From NCBI RefSeq assembly GCF_019059575.1, contig NW_024881585.1:253001-317000 (forward strand): a stretch of DNA of 64,000 bases. Direction: 5' to 3'. Every line of letters begins with the position of its first letter. The first letter of the stretch is position 1. The translations under genes and the position numbers were made by a program. The notes below the pieces were generated by a model. That model saw only the letters and a program-made list of their open reading frames with translations, had not been told where the DNA came from and made no database searches. Origin of the DNA: Amphibalanus amphitrite. Lineage: Eukaryota; Arthropoda; Thecostraca; Balanomorpha; Balanidae. Positions 55,096 to 64,000 of this stretch are shown here, one piece after another.

Positions 55096-55228
55096 TTCTC
55101 TTCCACTCTCTCTCTCCTCTCTCTTTCTCTCTCTCCCTCTCTTTCCTTCTCCCTCTCTCTTCCTCTCTCCCTCTATCTCTCTCTTTCTCTTCCACTCTCT
55201 CTCTCTTTCTCTCTCTCTCTCTTTCCTT
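54716..55228 (+). repeat. CT-rich compound microsatellite
   Basis: About 510 bp of CTCTCT with CCCTCTCT, TTTCTCT and TTCCACTCT interruptions. 'CTCTTTCTCTTCCACTCT' recurs several times, giving a loose higher-order repeat. Frames of 220-279 codons through it are low-complexity artefacts. It adjoins the dispersed repeat at 55236 in the same relative position as the (GA)n next to copy 1. Confidence 0.92.
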
Positions 55229-55235
55229 CCTCACA

Positions 55236-55770
55236 ATATTCTCGACTGCCAAAGCGTTGTAGAACTTTTTTCCAGACAGGTCCGTCCAGGCGCTCCCCAC
55301 TCCGCAAGCCCCAGCCCACACGGCTCAACCGCCCAAACACCCTCCGGCGGATGACCTCTGACTTCGGCGACCTGACCCCAGCCGACCGGACCGATCGCGT
55401 CCCTCTCCACGCCTCCGCCCCGCTTCCCCCACTACAACTGCGTAGTAATTGTAGCGTGTGCAAAGGTCACGTGACATTATTTACTTCTGTGGTTTGTTCG
55501 GCTGACAAGAGATGGCACTAGTGGTCTGTGGATCAGAGGCGGGGCTAGGTTCTACGACTTCTTGGGGCAACTTTAGGGCAGAAAAGACGTTTTTTGGCTC
55601 CTTATCCAAAAATGCTTCGAACATACAAAAACAAGTTAGATATTCGAAAATCCGAGGACCAAACCGATCGTTTGACGTATCTTGCTCGACTGAGAATTGA
55701 TCGGTCTTCAAACTACTGAGCAAAAACGAGGTGATTAGTAGCAAGTGCTGGTGACTGTACAAGGGCCCTT
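55236..55770 (-). repeat. Dispersed repeat with (GA)n tail, copy 2, reversed
   Basis: The reverse complement matches 24255-24780 with substitutions and small indels, followed on its 3' side by GA-rich sequence (54716-55228). Its outer end ('gtgctggtgactgtac') overlaps the last codons of the SAP-domain ORF. Confidence 0.75.
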
Positions 55771-56370
55771 AAACGAACATGGGAACCTGTTCTCGTCCAA
55801 CGGAGAAAACGGCCCTTTGGGATGACAATCTGTTGCTGTTACAGGACGTTCAATGTTAGCGTCCATAGAGATTTCTCGCTGTTTTTCAGCCAACATTTCT
55901 TTACGAGCGTCGGCTTCTGCTATTTCGCCTTGCAGTTCGAGTTGCTCACACTCAAAATCAAGCTGCAATTTAGTTTGCATCTCTCTTTGAAGAAGTTCGT
56001 GCCTTTTCCTAGAAAATTCTGCCTTAGCTTTGAGACCAGCCGCTCTCGCACATTCCTTGGCGTGTTCAGCCTTAATTGATTCTACAGCAGATACAGAAGA
56101 AATATTGGAATTGGCATTCTGTGAGCTTCTTTCATTTCCATCGTTACTTGCCGTGTTACAGTTACTGTCAGTTTTAGGTGCCACGTCGGTTGGTATACTG
56201 GCAACTGCCGTTTGTGCTTGCTTGAGAGACAATAAGAAGTCGTCAACACTGACACCCTCTGTCTCTAAGGCATCCTTCAAGCGAGCAACGAGAACTGCTT
56301 TGGTACCACGGATATCTGCCTTTCTCAGGGCTAAGTGGTACTGCAGGTCTGCAACCTTCAACTTGTCCAT
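55735..56370 (-). CDS. SAP-domain plus coiled-coil protein, 3' end replaced by a repeat
   Basis: The 211-codon frame starts MDKLKVADLQYHLALRKADI, then RGTKAVLVARLKDALE: a SAP motif (residues 1-35), a helix-turn-helix-like nucleic-acid binding unit. A polar region follows, then a long charged coiled coil (about 100-172, ending QLELQGEIAEADARKEMLAE). The last residues (about 200-211) come from the dispersed repeat, so the natural C-terminus is missing. SAP plus coiled coil N-termini occur in gag-like proteins of some BEL/Pao-type elements and also in host proteins. No pol is adjacent, so the origin is open. Confidence 0.5.
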   Translation of the reverse strand: MDKLKVADLQYHLALRKADIRGTKAVLVARLKDALETEGVSVDDFLLSLKQAQTAVASIPTDVAPKTDSNCNTASNDGNERSSQNANSNISSVSAVESIKAEHAKECARAAGLKAKAEFSRKRHELLQREMQTKLQLDFECEQLELQGEIAEADARKEMLAEKQREISMDANIERPVTATDCHPKGPFSPLDENRFPCSFKGPCTVTSTCY

Positions 56371-56729
56371 GGTTCCTTCCGTTAGTCAGGTGCTAAACGT
56401 ACAGGTCTCGCGGGTTTTAAGCGTAGGTTTTGCCTTTCCGGCTATATCTTTTTCGTCTTCAGCTTTGTAGGCTTGAAGATGTGACCGATTTATTCGTATA
56501 ACTCCCTTTCATGATCATTTAAAAAGGTTTGATCGTATGCCGGCTAGTTTCGGAGAAATTAAAAGAAAACCTCAAAATTCGCCGTTTGGGGCATTCTGAC
56601 CGCGGCTTCCCTGCAGTCGCCTATGACTACAGTGGCGCCACCCGACGAGTAGGACGCTGAAACACAGAGGCATGAATGAATCCAGCGCGTGGTGAACGGT
56701 GGATAGAGGCGTGACTCGGCAGAGGCTAT
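56371..56729. other. No gene seen
   Basis: Spacer upstream of the SAP ORF, which could contain its promoter, but no element is identifiable. Confidence 0.4.
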
Positions 56730-56733
56730 CACT

Positions 56734-58531
56734 GGGGCATTCCACGTCAAATCAAACACCGAAATCCGTCATCCCCTTCGATTTTTCTGAAAATTTGTAG
56801 GCAGACTGGGCATGGTTCAAAACTGAGTTACGTATAATATTTTCGAAATTTGATAACGTATCGCTGAGATATAGGTCATCGAATATAGTGAAAAATGCCA
56901 CACATCAATTTTTTAAATGGCTATAACTCTGGTTCCTTTTCTGGTATCAAAATGATATTAACAGGGTCTTATAGGCAATTGATAAGGCTTTGATTTTTAA
57001 TTATAAGATGAAATTGAAGTGACCTTGAAATGCTTTTGACCTTGAATTAAAACATAAAAATTTAAATAGCAAAAAACACGTCACCTTCGATTTGGCTAAT
57101 TTTTACATATTATGTCCGTCACAATGTTCCTAACCATCTGTGAAAAAATTGGAGTGGGCCATTCATAACTTTCGCGGCAAACGCCGTTTTCATGCATCAA
57201 CATCACGCAACCGCGCGTGACCTTGAAAGACAGAGTCAAGACATGCTTGCTTGTGTACACTTTCTTAAATGAATGATTGCTGATTAGTGATATCCTAAAC
57301 TCTGCGAGAATGGAAATGCATAGTCATCGTAGTCAAGCATTCACGTTCCATAGTAAAAGTGTCTCAGGCAAACGGTATTTTGCGGTGAATTTTGAGCCGT
57401 GTGGAAATGCATCATGAAGTAAATTCAACGAAAACATTATCACGCAACGATATCTTCACGTCTTTTGATCTTCACTATACGAAAGAACATACATTTTATA
57501 GTATGTATGGGGAATTTCTAGTTAATCCAATAATAAATATGGCAGTTAAAGGCCTGCTAAGAGTAACATGTCGCCGGCTGCAAGGCGGGCTCGGCCGATG
57601 CGGGAAATGCAGTAATCACAATTTTCTGTTTACACGTTCATATTTCAATTGTTTACCAACCGATTTTCAAAATTCTTTCACCATAAGATTGCCTGTACAT
57701 TTCTTAGTCTTCTCACAAAATTGGACGCGAATCGAACGAAATCAGCGGTAGGGAGCGCGATGTAAAGACGGAACTGTTCCGTTCCGTCCCGGCACAGTCT
57801 ACAATTCAGGCGGCGCGTAGCGGTCGGCGCCGGCTGCCGAGTCGCCGCGTCGCTGCGGCGACAGGATGTTCACTTTACACCGCTATTACTAGAACAGTTG
57901 TGAACCGATTTTCTTATTGCTTGCACGATGAGATGTCCAATTCAATTCTTGACAGGTAGCCATAATTAATTTCGCATTAATCTTATGAGATATTGGCGAA
58001 AAACAGGAGGGGTGGGCGAAATTCGCTCTTCCTCCTCCACTGCGCGTGCTAACATACGTTTGCATATGTGCAGTTTTCTTCAAAACTTATGAATGGCCCA
58101 CTCTAATTTTTTCACAGGTTGTTAAGAATATGATAGGCAATAAAATATATGAAAATGAGCCAAATCGATGGTGACGTGTTTTTTGCTATTTCGATATTTG
58201 TGCTTAAGAACAGAGTTAAGCAAATTTCAAGGTCATATATTTAAGTAGGTGCAATTCTAAACAAATGCTTAAGAAATTACCTAAATAGTAAGGGTTATTT
58301 CATTCAAATCAAACAAGTACAACCAAAGTTATGGTCATTCAAAAATATAAAGATGCAACATTTTGTAAAAATTTGATGCCCTATATTTAGAAGACCTTTG
58401 GTCAGAATGTGCAAAAAACATCAATGTAATGTCCGGGGCCACACAGGAACTCGCTCACAAATTTATAATGAAATCGCTGATGGTAAGGTGCAAAACAGCC
58501 GATTTTTGTTCGATTTGACGTGGAATGCCCC
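56734..58531. mobile_element. Fold-back element with GGGGCATTCCACGTCAAATC ends and duplication CACT
   Basis: GGGGCATTCCACGTCAAATC at the left and its reverse complement at the right are flanked by CACT (56730-56733 and 58532-58535). The inverted arms extend, with divergence, to about 57196 and 58072; the innermost parts ('tgtgaaaaaattggagtggg' and 'gcccactctaattttttcac') pair best. The centre (57200-58070) shares a GC-rich to 'tattactagaacagttgtg' module with 4040-4330. An ORF of 119 codons at 57392 has no recognisable content. Confidence 0.75.
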
Positions 58532-58874
58532 CACTGCGGCCCGCGCAGGGCGTCCTTGGACAGCGGGCGAGCCTTCGGGCGGTGAGGCCAGAGGTCACGA
58601 CAGCCAGGCTCTGTTTGGCATGAAGGGAGGGGAGGCGCTCGTCTCAGCCAACTCAGCCGGTTTGGTGGTAGTGGTGGAGGGGGGGGGGCAGACGAGAGGG
58701 GCTAGAACGGACGGGATAAGATAGAATGGAAATGTCGTGCCATGGTCAAATTACAATATTGTTTACCTTATAAGCATTTGTTAACATTACGAAAGAACCC
58801 ACCATATTAAATTGAGAAGCATCCCTACCTACAGGAAATGTTATTTTTCGATGTTACCGTTTACTTTTAATGGA

Positions 58875-59001
58875 AACCCTACTTCTTATTAGGGGTGATA
58901 AAATGAGCCCCTCTCCTCAGTTTTTTTTTCTGAATAACTCGCGTAAATAGCGGCGGATAGCAGCGAAGCTTTCAGTGCCGTAAGTTATTTTTCTCACCAT
59001 A
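58875..59001 (+). repeat. TTAA-element family B, degenerate left part
   Basis: 'tgaataactcgcgtaaatagc' and 'cgaagctttcagtgcc' correspond to positions 70-130 of family B. The fragment continues at 60634 beyond the fold-back element. Confidence 0.6.
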
Positions 59002-59010
59002 AGTAAATAT

Positions 59011-60624
59011 ACACCTTTTTGCACTACAAATCGGCATCTGGTCATTCAATTTCGACACTTTGCATTCAATATCGACAGAGCTACCTCCATTTTGACATAC
59101 CTCACACATTTCGAATTATTTCATCAATTTTAAATATCACCGGTTCATATTCGATCTGTTGCGTCAAATTTCGACAGGGGCATAGAATTTCGACAATGGT
59201 CAGCTGTAAATGAAGAACTGCGTTTGACTTTAACATTTTACAATCAATTTAGACAATGGTTGTTTTGCTTTTTTATAGATTTACTTTAAATTTATGATAA
59301 AATTGTCTTATCATGTGAAAGCTATAACGCATTTTCACGGATATGTAGGAGTGCCCCTCCCCCGCTCCTCAGCCGGTGGGCTCTGCCGCCGCTGACTTTG
59401 GGGCTGACTGGTGGCCGCTGTTGAGCTGTTGCCGTCCGCCGTCGCGCTGCTGTCGTGGTCCAGGCCGTGGGCCGCCCACGGCGGTGCTCGTTGTCGGCCG
59501 CTGATTGGCTGCCCCGGGACGGCCCGACCCGGCGTTGGGTCGGGCGTCGCGTATGTTCTGATGCGGAGTGTCCCCCGTGCCGTCGTTTCCATCCGCAGGA
59601 TATTCAAATCCTTCTCCTCCACGCCGCAACCCCTTCTCTGGGCTGGACAGGCAACTTTATCTCATGCGGGCTGCTCCCTTGGAGCAGCACCGCTGCTCCC
59701 GGGGTAGCACTCCCGTAGCCGGGTGCAGAGAGTACTTGGGGGGGGGGGGGCTGATCGGCCTGTCCATTCGGACGGGCTCAGCCCCGGCGACTCTCTAGGG
59801 TGCCTGCCCAAACCAATGTCTCCCCCAACTTCCTACCTCCCGGCTCTGCAATGGTGTCATTGGACCGAAAGGGCCTACCACCTAACTCAACAAAACAAAC
59901 AAACAAACGATGCGGAGTCTGACGAAGGGCGGCGGCATTCATGTCATGCCACGTCGTCAGAACAGGTCGGTGTGCGCCGAGGGCCGGTGTAGAATCCTAG
60001 AAGCATTCAGGGACCCGTTCAACATTCGACGGGCCCGCTGCAATTAAACACGCCACTGCTTACAGCCGCTCAAGACGTATAGGGACGGGCGTTTTGTCGG
60101 AGCGATCCTGCATGCGTGCAATGGGTGACCATCAGCACGGAACAACGAAGCATGATAAGGATTCAGATGGATAAGGATGCAGATGGAGTAAGAGTGAATT
60201 AACCACCCGTGCTGTAGGCAAAATTTATTTACATAAGGTTCTGAACAGCATGATTAGGAGTGACTGGGACGACCAGCATCCAGCAGGTCTTTTTTCTTTA
60301 TTTTTCATAAACTGCCTAATTAACGATTTTTAAATAAGCAATGTCTAAATCAAATGAGTGATGTCGATTTTAATTGTAAAATGACGAGATTGAATGTCTC
60401 GTGTTTAAATCCATGTCTATCGTCTAAATACGTAAGGCCTTGTCGAAATTGAATGCCCCTTGCCGAAATGATGACTAATATCGATGTGGTGTGCCCGATG
60501 TCAAAGTAGAGCCCATATGACGAAATAAAATGCCCCTATTCGAAGCAAATGCGAGATCGCTAAAACTGAATGCAGTTCGCCGAAATTGAATGAAAAGATG
60601 CCTATTTGAGGTGCAAAAAGGTGT
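59011..60624. mobile_element. Fold-back element with ACACCTTTTTGCAC ends and 9-bp duplication
   Basis: The left end ACACCTTTTTGCACTACAAA and the right end ending GCAAAAAGGTGT are inverted copies for about 45 bp. AGTAAATAT (59002-59010) and AGTAAATAC (60625-60633) are a 9-bp duplication with one mismatch. Behind each end are degenerate arrays of ATTCAATTTCGACA (left, to about 59270) or its complement (right, from about 60330). A duplication of 8-9 bp with long structured ends resembles Mutator-like elements. Repeat K copy 2 lies inside. Family B sequence on both sides confirms the insertion. No transposase ORF. Confidence 0.78.
59578..59908 (+). repeat. Dispersed repeat K, copy 2 (AACA tail)
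   Basis: It matches 9710-10045 and ends AACAAAACAAACAAACAAAC. Both copies lie inside fold-back elements. The upstream sequences of the two copies differ, which fixes the left border of the repeat near 'ccgtcgtttccatcc'. Confidence 0.75.
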
Positions 60625-60633
60625 AGTAAATAC

Positions 60634-60880
60634 CCATGCGGCCAGGAGTCAGGATAAGTTCAGGCCATCTTCAATTAAAAGTTTACACCTACCCTGCAAA
60701 TTGCATGACCCTGACCAAAATGACCTTTGGTCTGTGAACAGTTTTGAGAGCCCATAACAGGCCAGAATGGGCATTCGGCGTGTCAGGTCTCATTAACCGT
60801 TCGTTTCTAGACTTGTGATTAGAAACGTCCCAACATGTGAAATTATGTTTGGTCCCTTGTATCTTATTTGGCCGGGACCA
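60634..60880 (+). repeat. TTAA-element family B, degenerate continuation
   Basis: 'tttacacctaccctgcaaattgcatgaccctgacc', 'tgacctttggtctgtga' and 'ggcattcggcgtgtc' match family B left-interior sequence. This is the other side of the fold-back insertion. Confidence 0.65.
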
Positions 60881-60913
60881 GCGCAGGAACTTGGCCGGTG
60901 CCTTCAGTGCTGC

Positions 60914-61782
60914 TTAAAGGTAGTGTGCCACCTTTGAAAGATTTCCCGTTTTATTTTTCCTAGGATAAGAAGCTTCTGTTTTTACCTAATATCGCAAAAA
61001 AAATCAAAAATGGGCCTGGAATAGTGCCTTTTTCGCCTAAAAGTTTATCGGTTTTTAGATATGTATAACAACTGTAGTGGGCTCACCTGCAAACAGGCGT
61101 CGGGCAACAATCACGAATGCGGCGCACTTGTGACAATAAGCAAAGGTCATTATAGTGTTACGACCATACGACGTACGGGAATGAGTTATCAGCTGTCTAA
61201 TCGTAGACAACACAATGTCGAGCCTTAAACTGTAAGCCTGTATTGGTATTGTTTCTTAAATTTGGCTGTCGAACATTAATTTGTGGTTTGAAATATGATT
61301 TTATGTAAAATAATTGATATGAAACAGCCGTCTCTTAAGTTATGACCCCATTACACCACACGCAAGTGGCAGAAATGACAATGATCAGCTGACGCATTTT
61401 TCTTGGCCGAAGTCAGAGCGCGCGGCCCGACGCACCACGCGTATTTGGAAATTCCGACCTCGACGAGCATCAGAAGCCACCTAACAGGCGTGTTCGAAAC
61501 CGCAGGAGATGATGATGAACGGGTTTATCGAAACTTGATTGGATGAGCCTATCGGTAATAGCGATTTTAGTGTGTGCATTTATTGTTCATAGTGGTGTGA
61601 AATGTGGTTGGGGTACGACCGACAACCCGTCGGGGCGAATTTCGCACTGGGGTACTCAAAATTTGAAGAATTTAAGACGTTTCCATAAGTTTTGAAGGTA
61701 TGGATAAGTTCTAAAAATCCGGTTCTCCTTATCCGGGTCATTAACTCCATATGGTCCAAGAAAGCTGGCACACTACCTTTAA
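60914..61782. mobile_element. TTAA element with AGGTAGTGTGCCA termini
   Basis: TTAA at 60914-60917 and 61779-61782 flank AGGTAGTGTGCCA and TGGCACACTACCT; 869 bp. No poly-G hairpins and no convincing ORF: the 114-codon minus-strand frame at 61580-61924 crosses the border and is not believed. It is another TTAA-target lineage, closer in style to the 4435-4909 MITE than to families A-G. Confidence 0.78.
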
Positions 61783-62040
61783 CTACAAATTTGCCGATCT
61801 GCGAAGCGCATGGAGCCGATCTAGCCAGGTTGAAAACCACTAGGAATGACATTGCGGCACAGCTAATCTTCAAGGTTTCCGCGCCCCTAGAATATCTGCT
61901 GTTTAGCTGCCGGTTTCCGGTCACATGGCGAGGTCACTAGCAATGGAAATGGAAACACGCTGAACAGGCTAGTGAGAAGGATTCACGTTCATTTTAAATC
62001 TGTGCATTGTCGTTTAATAGTTTAATACCGATACCGACCA
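61783..62040. other. No gene seen
   Basis: Short spacer before the large CT array. Confidence 0.5.
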
Positions 62041-63021
<981 letters not shown>

Positions 63022-63059
63022 TATACCGAAAGCTCCATAAAAGCTAACGACAAAAACTT

Positions 63060-63245
63060 CAAGACAGGTCTAGACCCTTCCGACTATTGGGTCATAAAAC
63101 TGACTTGGAAGGTCAACGTATGACCTATGGTCAACGAATGACCTATGATCTATAAATTGGGTATCATCGGCTTCCTCTCGTCACGTGCAACATGCTCCTT
63201 CTTTTCAAGAAGCTCTACTTTGATCAAAAGCCGATCAACTGTGGG
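63060..63245 (+). repeat. TTAA-element family B, 3' fragment
   Basis: 'gggtcataaaactgacttgg', 'aaggtcaacgtatgacctat', 'attgggtatcatcggcttcctctcgtcac' and 'aagaagctctactttgatca' match the right part of family B. It abuts the CT array, so the array may have grown inside a B copy. Confidence 0.65.
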
Positions 63246-64000
63246 GTCTGATCCATCCCCGCACAAACGTTAGCGCCTTCGAAAACGCCGATATGAGTGC
63301 GAGTTATGGCATATTCCTATATAAACAATGATATGTTTTGCTTTTTTAACGGCTCACAGAACAGAAACAGAACAGAACAACACTTTTTAACAGAACTGGT
63401 CCCAAGAAATAACATTACAGTCGTCTCCCGGCCTCAATGGTAAGCGGCTAAAACTTTGAGCGACTACCTATGGATCGGCACGCTGCCGGCTCACTCCGCC
63501 CGCTGGCTACGGGTGGCCTTGACCGTTCAATGCCGATTGGCCAACGGCCGAGGTCGTGCGCTGGTCAGCACGCAGAGAGGACGGAACGCGGTACTGCACA
63601 TTGTGAGTGACCTCTGACCTTCCCCCGTCCCCAGACCGCATGCCGTGTCGCCGGCCCAGACGATAGAAACCGGTTCTATTTAGACATACAACGACTCCAC
63701 AAGTAGGTGCTGTGGCTATTCTGCCGAGGTGATTATGAAGGATATGAGACAAATTACTATGGAATGTGACGGAAAGGATAAGGGTAGTTGAGCAATTGTT
63801 AACAGGACTGTGAGTGCTGCTGCTGCCACAGGCGCTGCGCACATCAACAGCCTGTGCAAGGATACCGAAAAGGATATAACCAGGGCCCTAAAACAGAAAA
63901 AAGTAAAAACAAAAACGTGAGGCGTGAAGAGGTCGTGAAGTCGAGTCGAAGTCGCTGATTCCTTCGAAAACTAATAATCTTGAATGTTTCTGGCTGTGTT
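63246..64000. other. No gene seen
   Basis: No recognisable ORF, TIR or repeat shared with the rest of the window. Confidence 0.5.

Noticed and set aside
54561-55521. Frames of 220-279 codons on both strands
   Set aside because: Low-complexity CT/GA-rich DNA; no domain and no plausible start context.
61580-61924. 114-codon minus-strand frame as a gene
   Set aside because: It crosses the right border of a TTAA element and has no recognisable content.

Overview
This is a repeat-dominated stretch of an invertebrate animal genome. It carries eukaryotic retroelements (BEL/Pao, Ty3/gypsy, several CR1/Jockey-like non-LTR elements), hAT-type and TTAA-target DNA transposons, and very long (CT)n/(GA)n microsatellites. 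I see no intact host gene, no rRNA or tRNA gene, no CRISPR array and no operon-like layout. The species cannot be named from this window. A marine invertebrate is a guess only.

Layout. 0-5 kb: a non-LTR reverse transcriptase fragment, then nested DNA transposons. 5-9.3 kb: a non-LTR ORF1 fragment fused to a broken gypsy pol. 9.3-13.1 kb: a fold-back element holding a TTAA element, then a second TTAA element. 13.4-22.7 kb: a minus-strand non-LTR element split by a complete BEL/Pao retrotransposon (14659-21101) with indistinguishable LTRs, a 5-bp target duplication and an open 1811-residue polyprotein; this is the only clearly intact coding gene. 22.7-25.4 kb: mostly non-coding sequence, a repeat with a (GA)n tail and a transposase exon. 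25.7-30.2 kb: TTAA elements inside TTAA elements. 30.3-35 kb: a TIR element, hexamer repeats and a hAT-like element with a perfect 8-bp duplication. 35.1-40.3 kb: a four-level nest (TTAA element, hAT-like element, second TTAA element, solo LTR). 40.3-43.6 kb: little recognisable. 43.7-47.6 kb: a non-LTR element with a 2A peptide motif, interrupted by a TTAA element. 47.6-50.6 kb: two more TTAA-type elements and a minisatellite. 52.2-53.7 kb: an intron-less broken DDX51-like RNA helicase copy. 54.7-56.4 kb: CT-rich DNA, a dispersed repeat and a SAP-domain ORF. 56.7-61.8 kb: two fold-back elements and a TTAA element. 62-63 kb: about 0.8 kb of almost pure (CT)n.

The most distinctive content is a group of about 0.9-1.2 kb non-autonomous elements in at least six terminal-sequence families (here called A, B, C, E, F, G). 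The best-preserved copies end in TTAA followed by CCC. Each has, next to the terminus, a G-run / short palindrome / C-run hairpin, and an interior packed with GGTCA/TGACC pentamers. They have invaded retroelements, hAT elements and one another, so the window records their relative order of insertion.
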